Source of the DNA: Dermacentor variabilis
Taxonomy: Eukaryota; Arthropoda; Arachnida; Ixodida; Ixodidae
NCBI RefSeq assembly: GCF_050947875.1
Contig: NC_134574.1
Coordinates: 104,020,969-104,084,968 of the forward strand
DNA: 64,000 bases
Reading direction: 5' to 3'
The position numbers were made by a program, and so were the translations under genes. Under the pieces are notes generated by a model. That model was not told where the DNA came from. It saw only the letters and a program-made list of their open reading frames with translations, and made no database searches. Within the stretch, counting starts at the first letter, position 1. Every line of letters begins with the position of its first letter. Of this stretch, positions 60,501 through 64,000 are shown piece by piece.

Positions 60501-62884
60501 TACGGTGTTTGCTTTGTTTGTTTTTTTAAACTTTGACATGCACGAGAAATACACTAGCTCGCCAGTAGCATGACAAAAGATCGGTGAAAACCCTGACTAC
60601 TCAGTGCTAGAAAAAACACACTCACAACATGGTAGCTACTTGTTTTTCTGTTTGATAGAAACCCCTACTTCCCATTGCGAATGACGTGCACAGTGACGTC
60701 CAAAATGTCACAGGCGCCGGATATAATTTCTGTAACGCGCAGGCTCAGTTCATGAAGACTGCGAGAAGAACAAAAATAGGTTTGAAAACCACCAAGAAAG
60801 TTTCGAGGGGATAATCAACGTCACTATTCCAAGATAGCGAATACATTGAGATAGACATACATGTGTGACGCCTTTCTATGGAAATACGTGAGCCCACTAT
60901 TATTACTCAGTGCTGCAGCCTCTACAATATTGCCGCAATAATGGGAAAACATCTGCCTTTGATAGTTACGGAGTGCTTTGAGTGTTTCCTATGCGAATAC
61001 AATAACCGCAATCACACATAGAAGTGACAATCTTGGGCGCGCACTCGACTTTTTCACTTCCAAACGCTCAACTAAGCACTACGTCACTGCGTGCAGGCTA
61101 CGCACGCTTTTCGCAGCCTCCTTCCGTAGATACCCCAAAATGTTAGGCTCGAAACAGCAACGCACGAGGCCATTAAAACGTGTACAGCTGCAGCGCTCCT
61201 CTAACGTGCCTCGATGATGTTATTGATTGGCATCCCCTTTTTTAACGGGACGGTGACCAGTAGTCACTTTGTCTGTTTGGTTTATTCAGGTATGCGGTAC
61301 AGGTCTCACATTCGAACATTTGCGTGTTTACAGTTTACATTCTAGAATTTCCAGAACTTGTCTGTCTACCTTGCACCGCTACCTATGCCTGTGACAGATC
61401 TGGTGTCATCAATTTCTTCCCAGCTTTTTTTTCCACCCGTATGCTAAACGTTTCTTTCTTATCTGGACTGTTTACCGGTTCGTGTGTACGTACACTTTAA
61501 ATACATGTGCTTTTGGAAGGTCTACGTCACTATCGAGTCTCACTGGGTGAATTCCTTTCGCATTTAATTAAGATGTGCCCAGTGATCACCGAATGTTTGC
61601 TGTAACATATAGATGCATCATCTTGTTGCGAATGTTTGCTCCCGTGTGTTATTTCCTTAGGCAACCAGCGAGAGCCCCAGAAAGCAAGGCACTGCCGTGT
61701 TCTTTTCTTTCTTTCCTTTTAATTTCCATGGTATTTCTTATTTCCAATATTTGCAACCAATTCGCTATGTCTGTTTCTCTTTCTTTTTGATGACTACTAG
61801 TAATCTATTTGCGTTTCCAGTCACCCTGTACTTGGTTGCCAAGAGCATAGTGTGCCAATGGTCATGACACAGCCTATTTTCCAAGTTGGTCTGACGGTCG
61901 GTTTCGCGCCTGGTTGTCTGAGGCGTGCGGCACGATGCTGAATCAATTGGACACTATGCTCTTCAGTGATCCAAGTTGGCGCGAACGAAGTTAGATAGCT
62001 ACAAAGAAGACTTATTGACAAACACACATGAAATTGTGCGACGCTCGCGAAGAATCCTAATCGGAATTATAAGAAACAACTACAAAATATTGATTCTAGA
62101 TACATGAGGATATCTAGCGTAGTTATGGCGCCACAGTCGTAACTTGTATGAGGAAACTATTTTGGGCAATATTACCACAGCCAAAACAAACACGCAAGAG
62201 TAGCTGTGGTGGACGGTAAAATGGGCCACTCAGGGCTTTATTATAGCGTACGTGGGGACAAATGTAGTGCTACCATGCACACTGAAACGACAACAAAAAA
62301 TGAGACTAGCGTGCAGTACAACCTTTTATTTTGTCTATTCTAGAAATATCTTCCTTAAGGTTGAAAAAGATGTCATGCCCACTTTTACAGTCTCATATCA
62401 AGCAATTTTGGCAAAACATCTTGGGAATCTCAGAAATATTTTTTTTTTGTCCAGGAGACTGCTCCCACTACGCCGAAACCGACTAGCAGCGTGCCAGCAG
62501 AAGTCAATAGTACTACAACAACTACGAGTTCAAATACGACTACAAATACGACTACGACAAATACGACGACACGTGAGTCGCGCTTTTGAGCTACAACCGT
62601 ACTTGCTTTCAAGATATCGTGTTTTATCAGCCATAGTGGGCCAATTTTTATCCCGTTGGGAGTCCCGTCGGGGTTGTTGTCTAAGCGGTTAGTAGCAAAA
62701 TGTACAGAAACCCTCGTTACTCTGTGCGCCTGTGTGACAAAAATGACAGTGGTATGTTTCATTGTACCGGCTTTGTCTGTGCAACCTATAAGGCAGGCTC
62801 CGTGTTCTAGCCTGTTCAAAGCCAAGTTATTCTCCACGCTGAGAATAACATATTAGGTTTCATTTTTTCCCCCCTGCAGGCTGA
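20486..62884 (+). CDS. Predicted 147-residue mucin-like single-pass membrane protein gene (7 exons)
   Basis: Coding exons: 20486-20528, 21613-21639, 25080-25092, 28673-28764, 57066-57211, 62455-62572, 62880-62884. Phases (1,1,2,1,0,1) fit at every junction and total 444 nt with the stop. The protein has a Ser/Glu-rich N-tail (1-30), Arg31-Lys32, one hydrophobic span (about 34-54), a Gly-rich stretch with Asp and Ser (59-90), and a Thr/Asn-rich end (108-146) with sequons at Asn107, 125, 134, 138 and 143. Basic residues before the span suggest N-in, C-out (type II) topology. A TATA box precedes it and AATAAA signals follow. No family is recognised. An alternative is that exons 1-6 are the stalk of a larger type II ectoenzyme, such as an M13 peptidase, continuing beyond the window. 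All joins are inferred without transcripts. Confidence 0.55.
20540..20592. repeat. (AT)n microsatellite
   Basis: About 26 AT units directly after the exon 1 donor of the membrane glycoprotein gene, followed at once by a SINE 3' end. Confidence 0.98.
20595..20705 (-). mobile_element. SINE family B, 3' fragment (inverted)
   Basis: The reverse complement carries the family 3' end ATGATATGACTAATAAAAAT and GGTTAACTCCC. It forms an inverted pair with the fragment at 20750-20895. Confidence 0.75.
20750..20895 (+). mobile_element. SINE family B, 3' fragment
   Basis: Same 3' end in forward orientation: CACAAGTAATTTCCCC, TGTCAGTGTTTGTTGGCTTC, GACTAATAAAAATCGGGCCC. Sequence similar to tick composite repeats continues to about 21090. 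Confidence 0.75.
21121..21312 (+). mobile_element. SINE family B with tRNA-like head
   Basis: A tRNA-like head (21121-21194) with A box GTAATTCGATTGGCAGAGC and B box GGGATTGTTCCCC is followed by the family body (TTGTTTTCTCATCCGC, AAGTAATTTCCC, TCATTGTTTGTTG) and ends at ACTTATGATAT. It supplies the head missing from the two neighbouring fragments. Confidence 0.75.
21479..21518. repeat. (TA)n microsatellite
   Basis: About 19 TA units roughly 95 bp upstream of exon 2 of the membrane glycoprotein gene. Confidence 0.97.
21613..21639 (+). CDS. Membrane glycoprotein exon 2 (27 nt)
   Basis: A small exon after a strong acceptor (TTCCTTTTCCTTAACAG) with donor GCG|GTAAGT. It encodes VAPSTEQSG in phase with exon 1, continuing the polar cytoplasmic tail. 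Confidence 0.55.
22681..22895. mobile_element. Foldback (MITE-like) element A
   Basis: Long imperfect inverted arms, 22681-22739 and 22837-22895: TTATAAAAACTTTGAG at one end pairs with CTCAAAGTTTTTATAA at the other, and GACGTAGAGAA pairs with TTCTCTACGTC. Inner arms also pair (TACATTGCA with TGCAATGTA). It contains TACCAACTAGCCC, shared with the foldback at 56.0 kb. No coding content; probably a non-autonomous DNA transposon. Confidence 0.7.
22900..24309. other. Intron 2 of the membrane glycoprotein gene, no feature
   Basis: Nothing recognised on either strand apart from short open frames without splice support. Confidence 0.4.
24318..24494. mobile_element. hAT-type MITE with 8-bp target duplication
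   Basis: A 177-bp element with perfect 12-bp terminal inverted repeats (CAGTGGCGTAGC ... GCTACGCCACTG), flanked by the perfect 8-bp duplication TTCGTTGT (24310-24317 and 24495-24502). CAGTG ends and an 8-bp duplication are hallmarks of the hAT superfamily. The interior is GC-rich and has no transposase, so it is non-autonomous. Confidence 0.93.
24510..27380. other. Introns 2-3 of the membrane glycoprotein gene, mostly featureless
   Basis: Apart from the microexon at 25080 no exon is supported. At 26960-26990 an acceptor-like CTGCTGCAG precedes a frame reading DSDSSDSDT, like acidic N-termini of Harbinger-type transposases, but nothing follows. AT-rich elsewhere. Confidence 0.35.
25080..25092 (+). 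CDS. Membrane glycoprotein microexon 3 (13 nt)
   Basis: CTGACGAAAGTAC between a pyrimidine-rich acceptor ending TTTGTACAG and the donor GTAAGTATG. Its 13 nt shift phase 1 to phase 2, exactly what is needed to read from exon 2 into exon 4. It encodes ADES and part of a Thr codon. Confidence 0.45.
27390..27682 (+). mobile_element. LINE C-terminus and 3'UTR (CR1/Jockey-like)
   Basis: The frame [19 protein letters not shown], then [12 protein letters not shown] and a stop at about 27549, matches the conserved C-terminal block of CR1/Jockey-type RTs (F-F-P-R-x-I-x-x-W-N-S-L). A short 3'UTR ends in AAATAAAATAAAT. A severely 5'-truncated copy. Confidence 0.75.
27874..28114 (-). CDS. Unassigned exon-like open frame (minus strand)
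   Basis: Eighty codons stay open between an acceptor (GAGCAATAG) and a donor (TTTAAG|GTCAGT). Readable parts include [39 protein letters not shown] and [18 protein letters not shown]. The pattern of an S-I-x-x-x-x-C-L stretch followed by R-G-F-x-x-Y is faintly like the end of divergent GH18-type proteins, but no catalytic motif is present and I do not assign a function. No partner exon was found. It could be chance, or part of a nested antisense gene inside intron 3 of the plus-strand gene. Confidence 0.25.
28673..28764 (+). CDS. Membrane glycoprotein exon 4 (transmembrane span)
   Basis: Acceptor CTTTCTATACGCAG, donor GAAG|GTGAGC. It encodes DSRK and then [20 protein letters not shown], a 20-residue hydrophobic segment preceded by Arg-Lys. 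On its own the ATG in this exon could also start a signal peptide, so an alternative first exon for a secreted form is conceivable. Confidence 0.6.
28770..30140. other. Start of the 28-kb intron, no feature
   Basis: AT-rich sequence with no repeat or exon that I can support. Confidence 0.4.
30402..31300 (+). pseudogene. Gypsy gag remnant
   Basis: Begins ATGGCGAGCAAG and stops after six codons. Capsid-like similarity is best in the frame at 30635-30946: [20 protein letters not shown] and [12 protein letters not shown], the conserved capsid core of arthropod Gypsy elements. A degenerate knuckle ([14 protein letters not shown]) follows near 31155. Frameshifts separate the parts. Confidence 0.75.
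31291..31571 (+). mobile_element. SINE family A, copy 2 (5'-truncated), with 47-bp target duplication
   Basis: The SINE body (about 31338-31524) lacks the tRNA head and ends in poly-A. It is flanked by a perfect 47-bp direct repeat, 31291-31337 and 31525-31571, beginning GGATTGCCGCACAGC and ending CAGATGTCAGC. The duplicated segment covers the Gypsy protease active-site region. Target duplications of SINEs are usually 7-20 bp. Confidence 0.93.
31525..31856 (+). pseudogene. Gypsy protease remnant
   Basis: The second copy of the duplicated target reads through [14 protein letters not shown], where a functional element would have D-T-G; the active site is lost. It continues with [32 protein letters not shown] and [12 protein letters not shown], the standard C-terminal half of this protease class. 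Confidence 0.75.
31900..33000 (+). pseudogene. Gypsy reverse transcriptase remnant, split by a SINE
   Basis: RT begins with a frame reading [19 protein letters not shown] and continues with FQYVRMLF up to the SINE at 32366, then [12 protein letters not shown] and, after frame changes, a Y-L-D-D-like segment near 32690 and [22 protein letters not shown]. Multiple stops; inactive. Confidence 0.75.
32366..32601 (-). mobile_element. SINE family A, copy 3 (full length)
   Basis: On the minus strand it has A box GGTTGCTCAGTGGC, B box GGGATCGAATTCC, the core TTAGATTTAGGTGCACGTTA and a T-rich tail. A perfect 15-bp duplication TGCTGTTCGTACTGA flanks it (32351-32365, 32602-32616), splitting the RT frame of the surrounding Gypsy. 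Confidence 0.95.
33330..33900 (+). pseudogene. Gypsy integrase remnant
   Basis: [19 protein letters not shown] carries the first catalytic Asp (near 33390). [19 protein letters not shown] holds the second (near 33565) and [14 protein letters not shown] the Glu (near 33680), in shifting frames with stops. [11 protein letters not shown] ends the core. Confidence 0.75.
34507..34552. repeat. Hairpin-forming inverted repeat
   Basis: Arms of about 20 bp (CTACATAG...CAAGACCC and GGGTCTTG...CTATGTAG) with a short central mismatch block and a GGGGCT loop. It lies about 30 bp outside the right LTR of the old Gypsy. Confidence 0.8.
34760..35250. other. No gene recognised
   Basis: Contains TATCCAGCTTTTCTGGACA at 34768-34786, an exact 19-bp reverse complement of 56801-56819, followed by GTACCAACTAGCGCCC, similar to the motif in both foldbacks. 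Confidence 0.4.
35255..35326 (+). mobile_element. tRNA-like SINE head
   Basis: CCGTGGCCGAGCGGTAGAAT (A-box region) and GCGGTTCGATTCTCGCTTC (B-box region) are spaced like a tRNA with a long variable arm (Ser/Leu type). A T-rich run follows. It lacks convincing acceptor-stem pairing, so I read it as tRNA-derived, not as a working tRNA gene. Confidence 0.45.
35342..35535. repeat. Tandem duplication, period about 108 bp
   Basis: CCGCATAGGACCTAGTTTTG ... TTGCTTTCGGTTCTGGTTTT occurs at about 35342-35430 and again at about 35450-35535 with a few differences, separated by a T-rich spacer. Confidence 0.85.
35560..36280. other. No gene recognised
   Basis: Intronic sequence with a poly-A run at about 35672-35689. 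No feature supported. Confidence 0.4.
36284..37318. repeat. 33-bp minisatellite, about 31 diverged copies
   Basis: Units of the form GATATGGGGGTGGGCCAACC followed by TAAATTTGGGG. Best-preserved neighbours are exactly 33 bp apart. Because 33 is divisible by three, reading frames stay open on both strands as 11-codon repeats (for example [11 protein letters not shown] on plus). Copies differ by substitutions and small indels. I find no start, splice or conservation argument that it is coding. Confidence 0.95.
37320..38690. other. No gene recognised
   Basis: Intron 4 sequence. A weak tRNA-like stretch near 37420-37480 (minus: TTAGCTCAGTCGGCTGG) has no convincing fold. Nothing else supported. 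Confidence 0.35.
38690..40555 (-). mobile_element. RTE-like LINE, 5'-truncated
   Basis: A minus-strand non-LTR retrotransposon. The RT frame (about 40549-39194) shows [66 protein letters not shown] (catalytic Asp intact), [13 protein letters not shown] and [10 protein letters not shown]. The C-terminal block (39166-38705) has [19 protein letters not shown] and [20 protein letters not shown]. Only two internal stops are seen (near 40333 and 39194). There is no RNase H, the 3'UTR is very short and the end is TGATGATGATTATGATGA, all typical of RTE-type LINEs; the endonuclease is lost by 5' truncation near 40555. RT copies element RNA at the nicked target. Relatively young by its intactness. Confidence 0.9.
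40683..41040 (-). mobile_element. Probable 3'UTR of an I-like LINE
   Basis: Ends (minus strand) with CTCAATAAACGTTTTCCCAA and then TCTAATCCAATTAC, like 3' ends of tick I-type LINEs. It may be the displaced 3' end of the LINE at 41.3-43.3 kb, separated from it by an inserted LTR. Inference only. Confidence 0.45.
41040..41340 (+). mobile_element. Possible solo LTR
   Basis: Has a TATA-like GAGCTTATAAGCAGCG (near 41085), an AATAAA at about 41272, and ends CGACTCTTACA, like the R-U5 end of a Gypsy LTR. It falls between the zinc-knuckle end of the I-like LINE and its likely 3'UTR. I could not define a start or a target duplication. Confidence 0.4.
41341..43315 (-). mobile_element. I-like LINE (RT, RNase H, zinc knuckle), truncated
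   Basis: Minus strand. RT blocks: [11 protein letters not shown] near 43230 (His where the catalytic Asp should be), [13 protein letters not shown] near 43050 and YADDITLWV near 42960; then the thumb (about 42720-42280). After a frame change come RNase H ([11 protein letters not shown] near 42140, [22 protein letters not shown] near 41990, WFPEHAGQ near 41880) and a knuckle [18 protein letters not shown] near 41580-41520. The order and motifs match the fragment at 2.0-2.9 kb, suggesting one family. Several frameshifts and the motif A change make it inactive. The 5' end stops at about 43315 beside a minisatellite. Confidence 0.88.
43383..43600. repeat. 78-bp minisatellite, nearly 3 copies
   Basis: Copies start at 43383, 43461 and 43539 with CACCTCCGCC or CACCTCTGCT and share CCCACGTATGGGGAG. 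The period is exactly 78 bp (26 codons), so a frame remains open through it on both strands. It abuts the truncated 5' end of the I-like LINE. Confidence 0.92.
43610..48136. other. Large stretch of intron 4, no recognised feature
   Basis: AT-rich to about 45.7 kb. A G-homopolymer lies at about 45916-45928. Open frames at 47180-47443 and 47513-47776 have no splice or family support; the second contains a hydrophobic run but is unassigned. 47830-48130 has a repeat-like feel but no identifiable boundary. Confidence 0.35.
48137..48288 (-). repeat. 3' LTR of the young Gypsy
   Basis: Three substitutions relative to the 5' LTR, one of which changes the terminal CA to AA and could by itself weaken integration. 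Confidence 0.92.
48323..49700 (-). pseudogene. pol: Gypsy integrase (frameshifted)
   Basis: The zinc-binding part ([35 protein letters not shown]) is disrupted by an 8-bp tandem duplication (GCGACATA at 49272-49279 and 49280-49287), which throws the frame within the HHCC finger. The core is intact from about 49207: GIDLLGPF (Asp14 of that frame), VIISDRGH (Asp74) and [10 protein letters not shown] (Glu113). The C-terminal domain ends [16 protein letters not shown] and [11 protein letters not shown]. It inserts element DNA in the host chromosome. Confidence 0.92.
49737..51246 (-). pseudogene. pol: Gypsy reverse transcriptase and RNase H (broken)
   Basis: RT motifs are clear: [71 protein letters not shown] and CYLDDVVIF (intact YLDD), then [18 protein letters not shown]. 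RNase H follows: [49 protein letters not shown]. Breaks: a frame change near 50930, a TAA just before SSPWAAP (near 50800) and a stop near 50121. Catalytic residues remain, so the damage looks recent. Confidence 0.92.
51155..51870 (-). CDS. pol: Gypsy protease
   Basis: Aspartic protease that would cut Gag-Pol. The active site [12 protein letters not shown] is intact (Asp at about 51748), and the second half [18 protein letters not shown] fits retropepsins. It shares the gag frame but lies after two in-frame stops. A one-base frame change near 51230 separates it from the rest of Pol. Confidence 0.9.
51890..53305 (-). CDS. gag: Gypsy Gag polyprotein
   Basis: An intact 471-residue frame starting just inside the 5' LTR. 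The N-terminus is basic, then a capsid-like region ([20 protein letters not shown] near residues 57-76, [70 protein letters not shown]). A CCHC knuckle [14 protein letters not shown] lies at about residues 393-406, followed by an Arg/Ser-rich tail. Gag packages element RNA into particles. It ends at a TGA; the protease continues in the same frame after that stop and a TAG seven codons later. Confidence 0.93.
   Translation of the reverse strand: MLRNRHPKTEAEPQVLRRSRRLAGLPPNLPELNMSHDADEQRPIPTAAPSSALQLRDARPFAGRSDEDVEEWLIHYHRVSAANRWNSASQLSNVVFFLTDTSLVWFENHEETFTTWGRSVSEIKERFGDSATKKKRAEQTLLQRAQVPGETCTTYIEAVIKLCRMVDSGMSEEDKVGHILKGIAQDVYNFLIAKDSLASVAYIIRHCRTFEQLKTRRITPKFGRLANVTTVASVDSNQPLDLESTIRQIVREELSLHAQVTYPGTRSFRLPPDFEPNVASFSPYPAARGTEDYELAPRQQSRLYDRGPTYGARPQQEQPRFYPRGPATSVRPRQEQHRPYYHDATYERYNGFQQAAETRYPHDHELSRRPQPSTIRFEVDAVNRDPPVCYNCRSTGHIVRYCRQARQSRRTPSMFSPPRTRTSYDLRTTDLLPRDHFSHETRRSDSPASEQSFTPPNSRPRRSASPRRRSS
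53319..53470 (-). repeat. 5' LTR of the young Gypsy
   Basis: 152 bp with TGTT...TACA ends. On the minus strand it is the promoter LTR. Just inside it the sequence TGGTGAAAGGTGCTGCG could serve as a tRNA primer site after a 5-nt spacer. Confidence 0.92.
53475..54030. other. No gene recognised
   Basis: Flank of the young Gypsy. A (GGT)n run at about 53931-53949 is the only structure seen. Confidence 0.4.
54033..54112 (+). mobile_element. tRNA-like SINE head
   Basis: GTGGTAGCGTAATGGTTAGCG (A-box region, first 20 bases significant) and GGGCTCGAATCTCGGTGG (B-box region) flank an anticodon-like loop at ATTTCCCAAATG. No CCA-proximal stem pairing is convincing, so a tRNA-derived retroposon head is more likely than a functional tRNA. 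Confidence 0.4.
54115..55400. other. No gene recognised
   Basis: Contains a C-run and A-run at about 54935-54957. No exon or transposon domain supported. Confidence 0.4.
55408..55615 (+). mobile_element. SINE family A, copy 4 (old)
   Basis: Diverged full-length copy: B box GAGATCGAATCCCAACC, core CGTACTTAGGGCTAGGCAC and CTCCACTACGGTGTGCCTCC, end GTTTTGGCAAGTAAAACCTC. Many substitutions indicate age. Confidence 0.85.
56010..56137. mobile_element. Foldback (MITE-like) element B
   Basis: Inverted arms 56010-56068 and 56081-56137: AAGTGACTAGTGCAAGAGTG at the left pairs with CACTCTTGCGCTAGTCACTT at the right with one mismatch, and CAAGGACAAGCGC pairs with GCGCTTATCCTTG with one mismatch. TACCAACTAGCCC follows at about 56146, as in foldback A. 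Non-coding. Confidence 0.85.
56170..57060. other. End of the 28-kb intron, no gene
   Basis: Contains TGTCCAGAAAAGCTGGATA at 56801-56819 (see the inverted match at 34768). Otherwise AT-rich with the pyrimidine tract of exon 5 at its end. Confidence 0.4.
57066..57211 (+). CDS. Membrane glycoprotein exon 5 (Gly-rich)
   Basis: Acceptor with a long pyrimidine tract ending TTCATTCAAG; donor AAAAAT|GTGAGT. In phase it encodes [12 protein letters not shown], Gly-Gly-Thr/Ser repeats, then [18 protein letters not shown]. Another frame of the same exon is strongly hydrophobic, but it does not join exon 4 and stops across the donor. Confidence 0.6.
57215..58100. other. Intron 5, no feature
   Basis: A G-run at about 57740-57748. 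Nothing else recognised. Confidence 0.4.
58108..58265 (-). mobile_element. SINE family A, copy 5 (old, partial)
   Basis: Minus-strand head and part of the body: TAGCACGAGGTCGCGAGGCC, then GCAAAAACGCCTATGTACTG. Strongly diverged and internally truncated. Confidence 0.65.
58270..61850. other. Intron 5, no gene recognised
   Basis: At about 58570 and 58682 the motif TCGCTTCAAC...ACTAAG...CGAGAAC recurs about 110 bp apart, hinting at an old tandem duplication. No exon or transposon domain supported in the rest. Confidence 0.35.
61845..62000 (-). mobile_element. Possible LINE C-terminal fragment
   Basis: The minus-strand frame [20 protein letters not shown], followed by ARLRQPG, resembles the E-x-x-Q-x-R-A-A-R-F block after the RT core in CR1/Jockey-type LINEs. 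Short and diverged, so only suggestive. Confidence 0.4.
62455..62572 (+). CDS. Membrane glycoprotein exon 6 (Thr/Asn-rich)
   Basis: Acceptor TTTTTTTTGTCCAG, donor ACAC|GTGAGT. It encodes [17 protein letters not shown] and then NST and NTT units typical of heavily glycosylated stalks. Four N-x-T sequons lie inside it and a fifth spans the exon 5-6 junction (N-E-T). Confidence 0.6.
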
Positions 62885-63105
62885 GGAGCAAACGGAACTA
62901 TTGGTCAGTGGAAGATATTCATGAGTGAATGTGTATATCTGTGGGTGCAAATTCTATTTTTCGTAAAATCTGTAGCTCAATGGAATTGACTATGAGCACA
63001 CGGGTAGCCTGAATGAGCATGGATTTTTTAAAGTCTGTTAACCTATGCATTACGCCTTCGGGAAATACGGGAAACTGTCTAAATAAAGAATAAAAGGCTG
63101 ATCAG
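62880..63105 (+). other. Membrane glycoprotein terminal exon and poly(A) signals
   Basis: A strong acceptor (TTTTTTCCCCCCTGCAG) leads to one Arg codon and TGA (62882-62884). About 200 nt later there are two overlapping AATAAA signals at 63082 and 63089. This gives a compact 3'UTR. The immediate stop could also be chance if the real message splices elsewhere. Confidence 0.5.
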
Positions 63106-63109
63106 TGCC

Positions 63110-63620
63110 AACGAACCACTCTGCTTTATTCGGCTTGAAATGGTCTCGATGAAGACGGAGGACGCCACGGACAGAAAAGGGAGTGAATACGTTTCACATG
63201 GTTTTTGCTTCATGCAGTCACGGGACGCTGATGTTCTTAATTTTTGACAGAACCCATTATTGAAAGTTGGTTATTTCTTCTCGAAAATTATATGACATCT
63301 AGAAAAGTAAGTTCAGCAGAACCCATGTCCCGATGACTGTCGACAGTAACTCATTTAAGATAGAATCAATATAGCGGCACAGTGTATTGCTACAGCCTAA
63401 ACCAGTAAAGTATGAGGCATGCACTGCAGCGGGACTCCTTTTCAGTGCTTTGATAACGATCATAATTACGATTTATCTGCACCCACTATGAAACAGGGCG
63501 GTGAAAAATAGTCACCTAACCTGCTTGAAATAATTAGGTATGCCATGCATGCTTTTAATTCCAGCATATTTTATACATCACCTTAGCATGTTTCCAGTCA
63601 AAATTCTCTGTCTACATTGT
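63110..63620. other. No gene recognised
   Basis: Sequence between the poly(A) signals of the membrane glycoprotein gene and the Gypsy fragment at the window end. Confidence 0.4.
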
Positions 63621-63639
63621 AACTATGGATCAACAAAAA

Positions 63640-64000
63640 CCAGACAGACGCTGGTGCCTGGGGCCCACAAGTTATATTTTAGCCGAGCCCGCTCAATGAG
63701 GCATAAGCCTGATTCCGCCGATTCCACTGCTTGCGCAGCGTCAGCGTGCTGGACGTGTCGTCACGTAGTAGTGCGCTAGCGAGGAAGCTGTGAGCTGGAC
63801 GAATGGCGAAGCTCGGATGGAGTTGGCGCGAGACGCACGCGGCCAGTAAGACTGGCCTGGCCGGGAGGGAAGGTGACAGCAGAAGACGCGTCAGAGTCCA
63901 ACTAGGCTGGCTTGAGACGGTCTGCGGAGACCGTAACTTTGTGGAGTTGAGCAACAGAACGTTTTTAGGTGCACGCTTAAGTACTTTGAACGGACCATCC
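63640..64000 (-). mobile_element. 3' end of another Gypsy element (integrase C-terminus)
   Basis: Entering from the right edge on the minus strand, [17 protein letters not shown] is the chromodomain-like integrase tail (G-P-F-x-V-L). After a one-base frame change it continues KVTVSADRLKPA and a stop at 63903-63905. Downstream sequence to about 63640 should be the 3' region and LTR, but its end is not defined. The rest of the element lies outside the window. Confidence 0.75.

Overview
This is a eukaryotic, repeat-dominated window that looks like a hard-tick (Ixodida) genome. Split exons with GT-AG introns, tRNA-derived SINEs of a type common in ixodid ticks, I-like and RTE-like LINEs, Ty3/Gypsy elements and abundant tetranucleotide microsatellites all point that way. 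The tick assignment is from family resemblance and was not tested by a search. There is no sign of bacterial operons, rRNA or CRISPR.

Two host genes can be assembled from exons with matching phases. (1) Minus strand, 10256 down to 4118: a secreted DM13-domain protein. A signal-peptide exon and three further exons give 125 residues in one open frame; the last piece of the domain must lie further left, probably outside the window. (2) Plus strand, 20.4-63.1 kb: a predicted 147-residue single-pass membrane protein. It has a TATA box, seven coding exons including a 13-nt microexon, a Gly-rich then Thr/Asn-rich ectodomain with five N-glycosylation sequons, and a terminal exon followed by two AATAAA signals. 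Its fourth intron is about 28 kb and holds most of the large transposons.

Layout: 2.0-2.9 kb I-like LINE 3' fragment (+). 3.9-10.3 kb DM13 gene, introns with SINE and microsatellites. 11.3-14.0 kb decayed I-group LINE (-). 15.7-16.6 kb insertion bounded by a 76-bp direct repeat, next to a Helentron-like endonuclease remnant (16.6-17.1 kb, -). 20.1-21.3 kb long (CATA)n, promoter and exon 1 of gene 2, inverted SINE pieces. 22.7 kb foldback. 24.3 kb hAT-type MITE with 8-bp target duplication. 27.4 kb LINE C-terminus. 27.9-28.1 kb unassigned exon-like frame (-). 30.15-34.48 kb old Gypsy (+) with two nested SINEs. 36.3-37.3 kb 33-bp minisatellite. 38.7-40.55 kb RTE-like LINE (-). 40.7-43.3 kb I-like LINE (-), probably interrupted by an LTR. 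43.4-43.6 kb 78-bp minisatellite. 48.1-53.5 kb nearly complete young Gypsy (-). 55.4-58.3 kb old SINEs and a foldback. 63.6-64 kb end of another Gypsy pol (-).

The transposons are mostly broken and appear not to work together. The main biology is the two small genes and the way repeats sit against their exons and promoter. No previously undescribed multi-gene system was found; the membrane glycoprotein gene is the best candidate for something undescribed.
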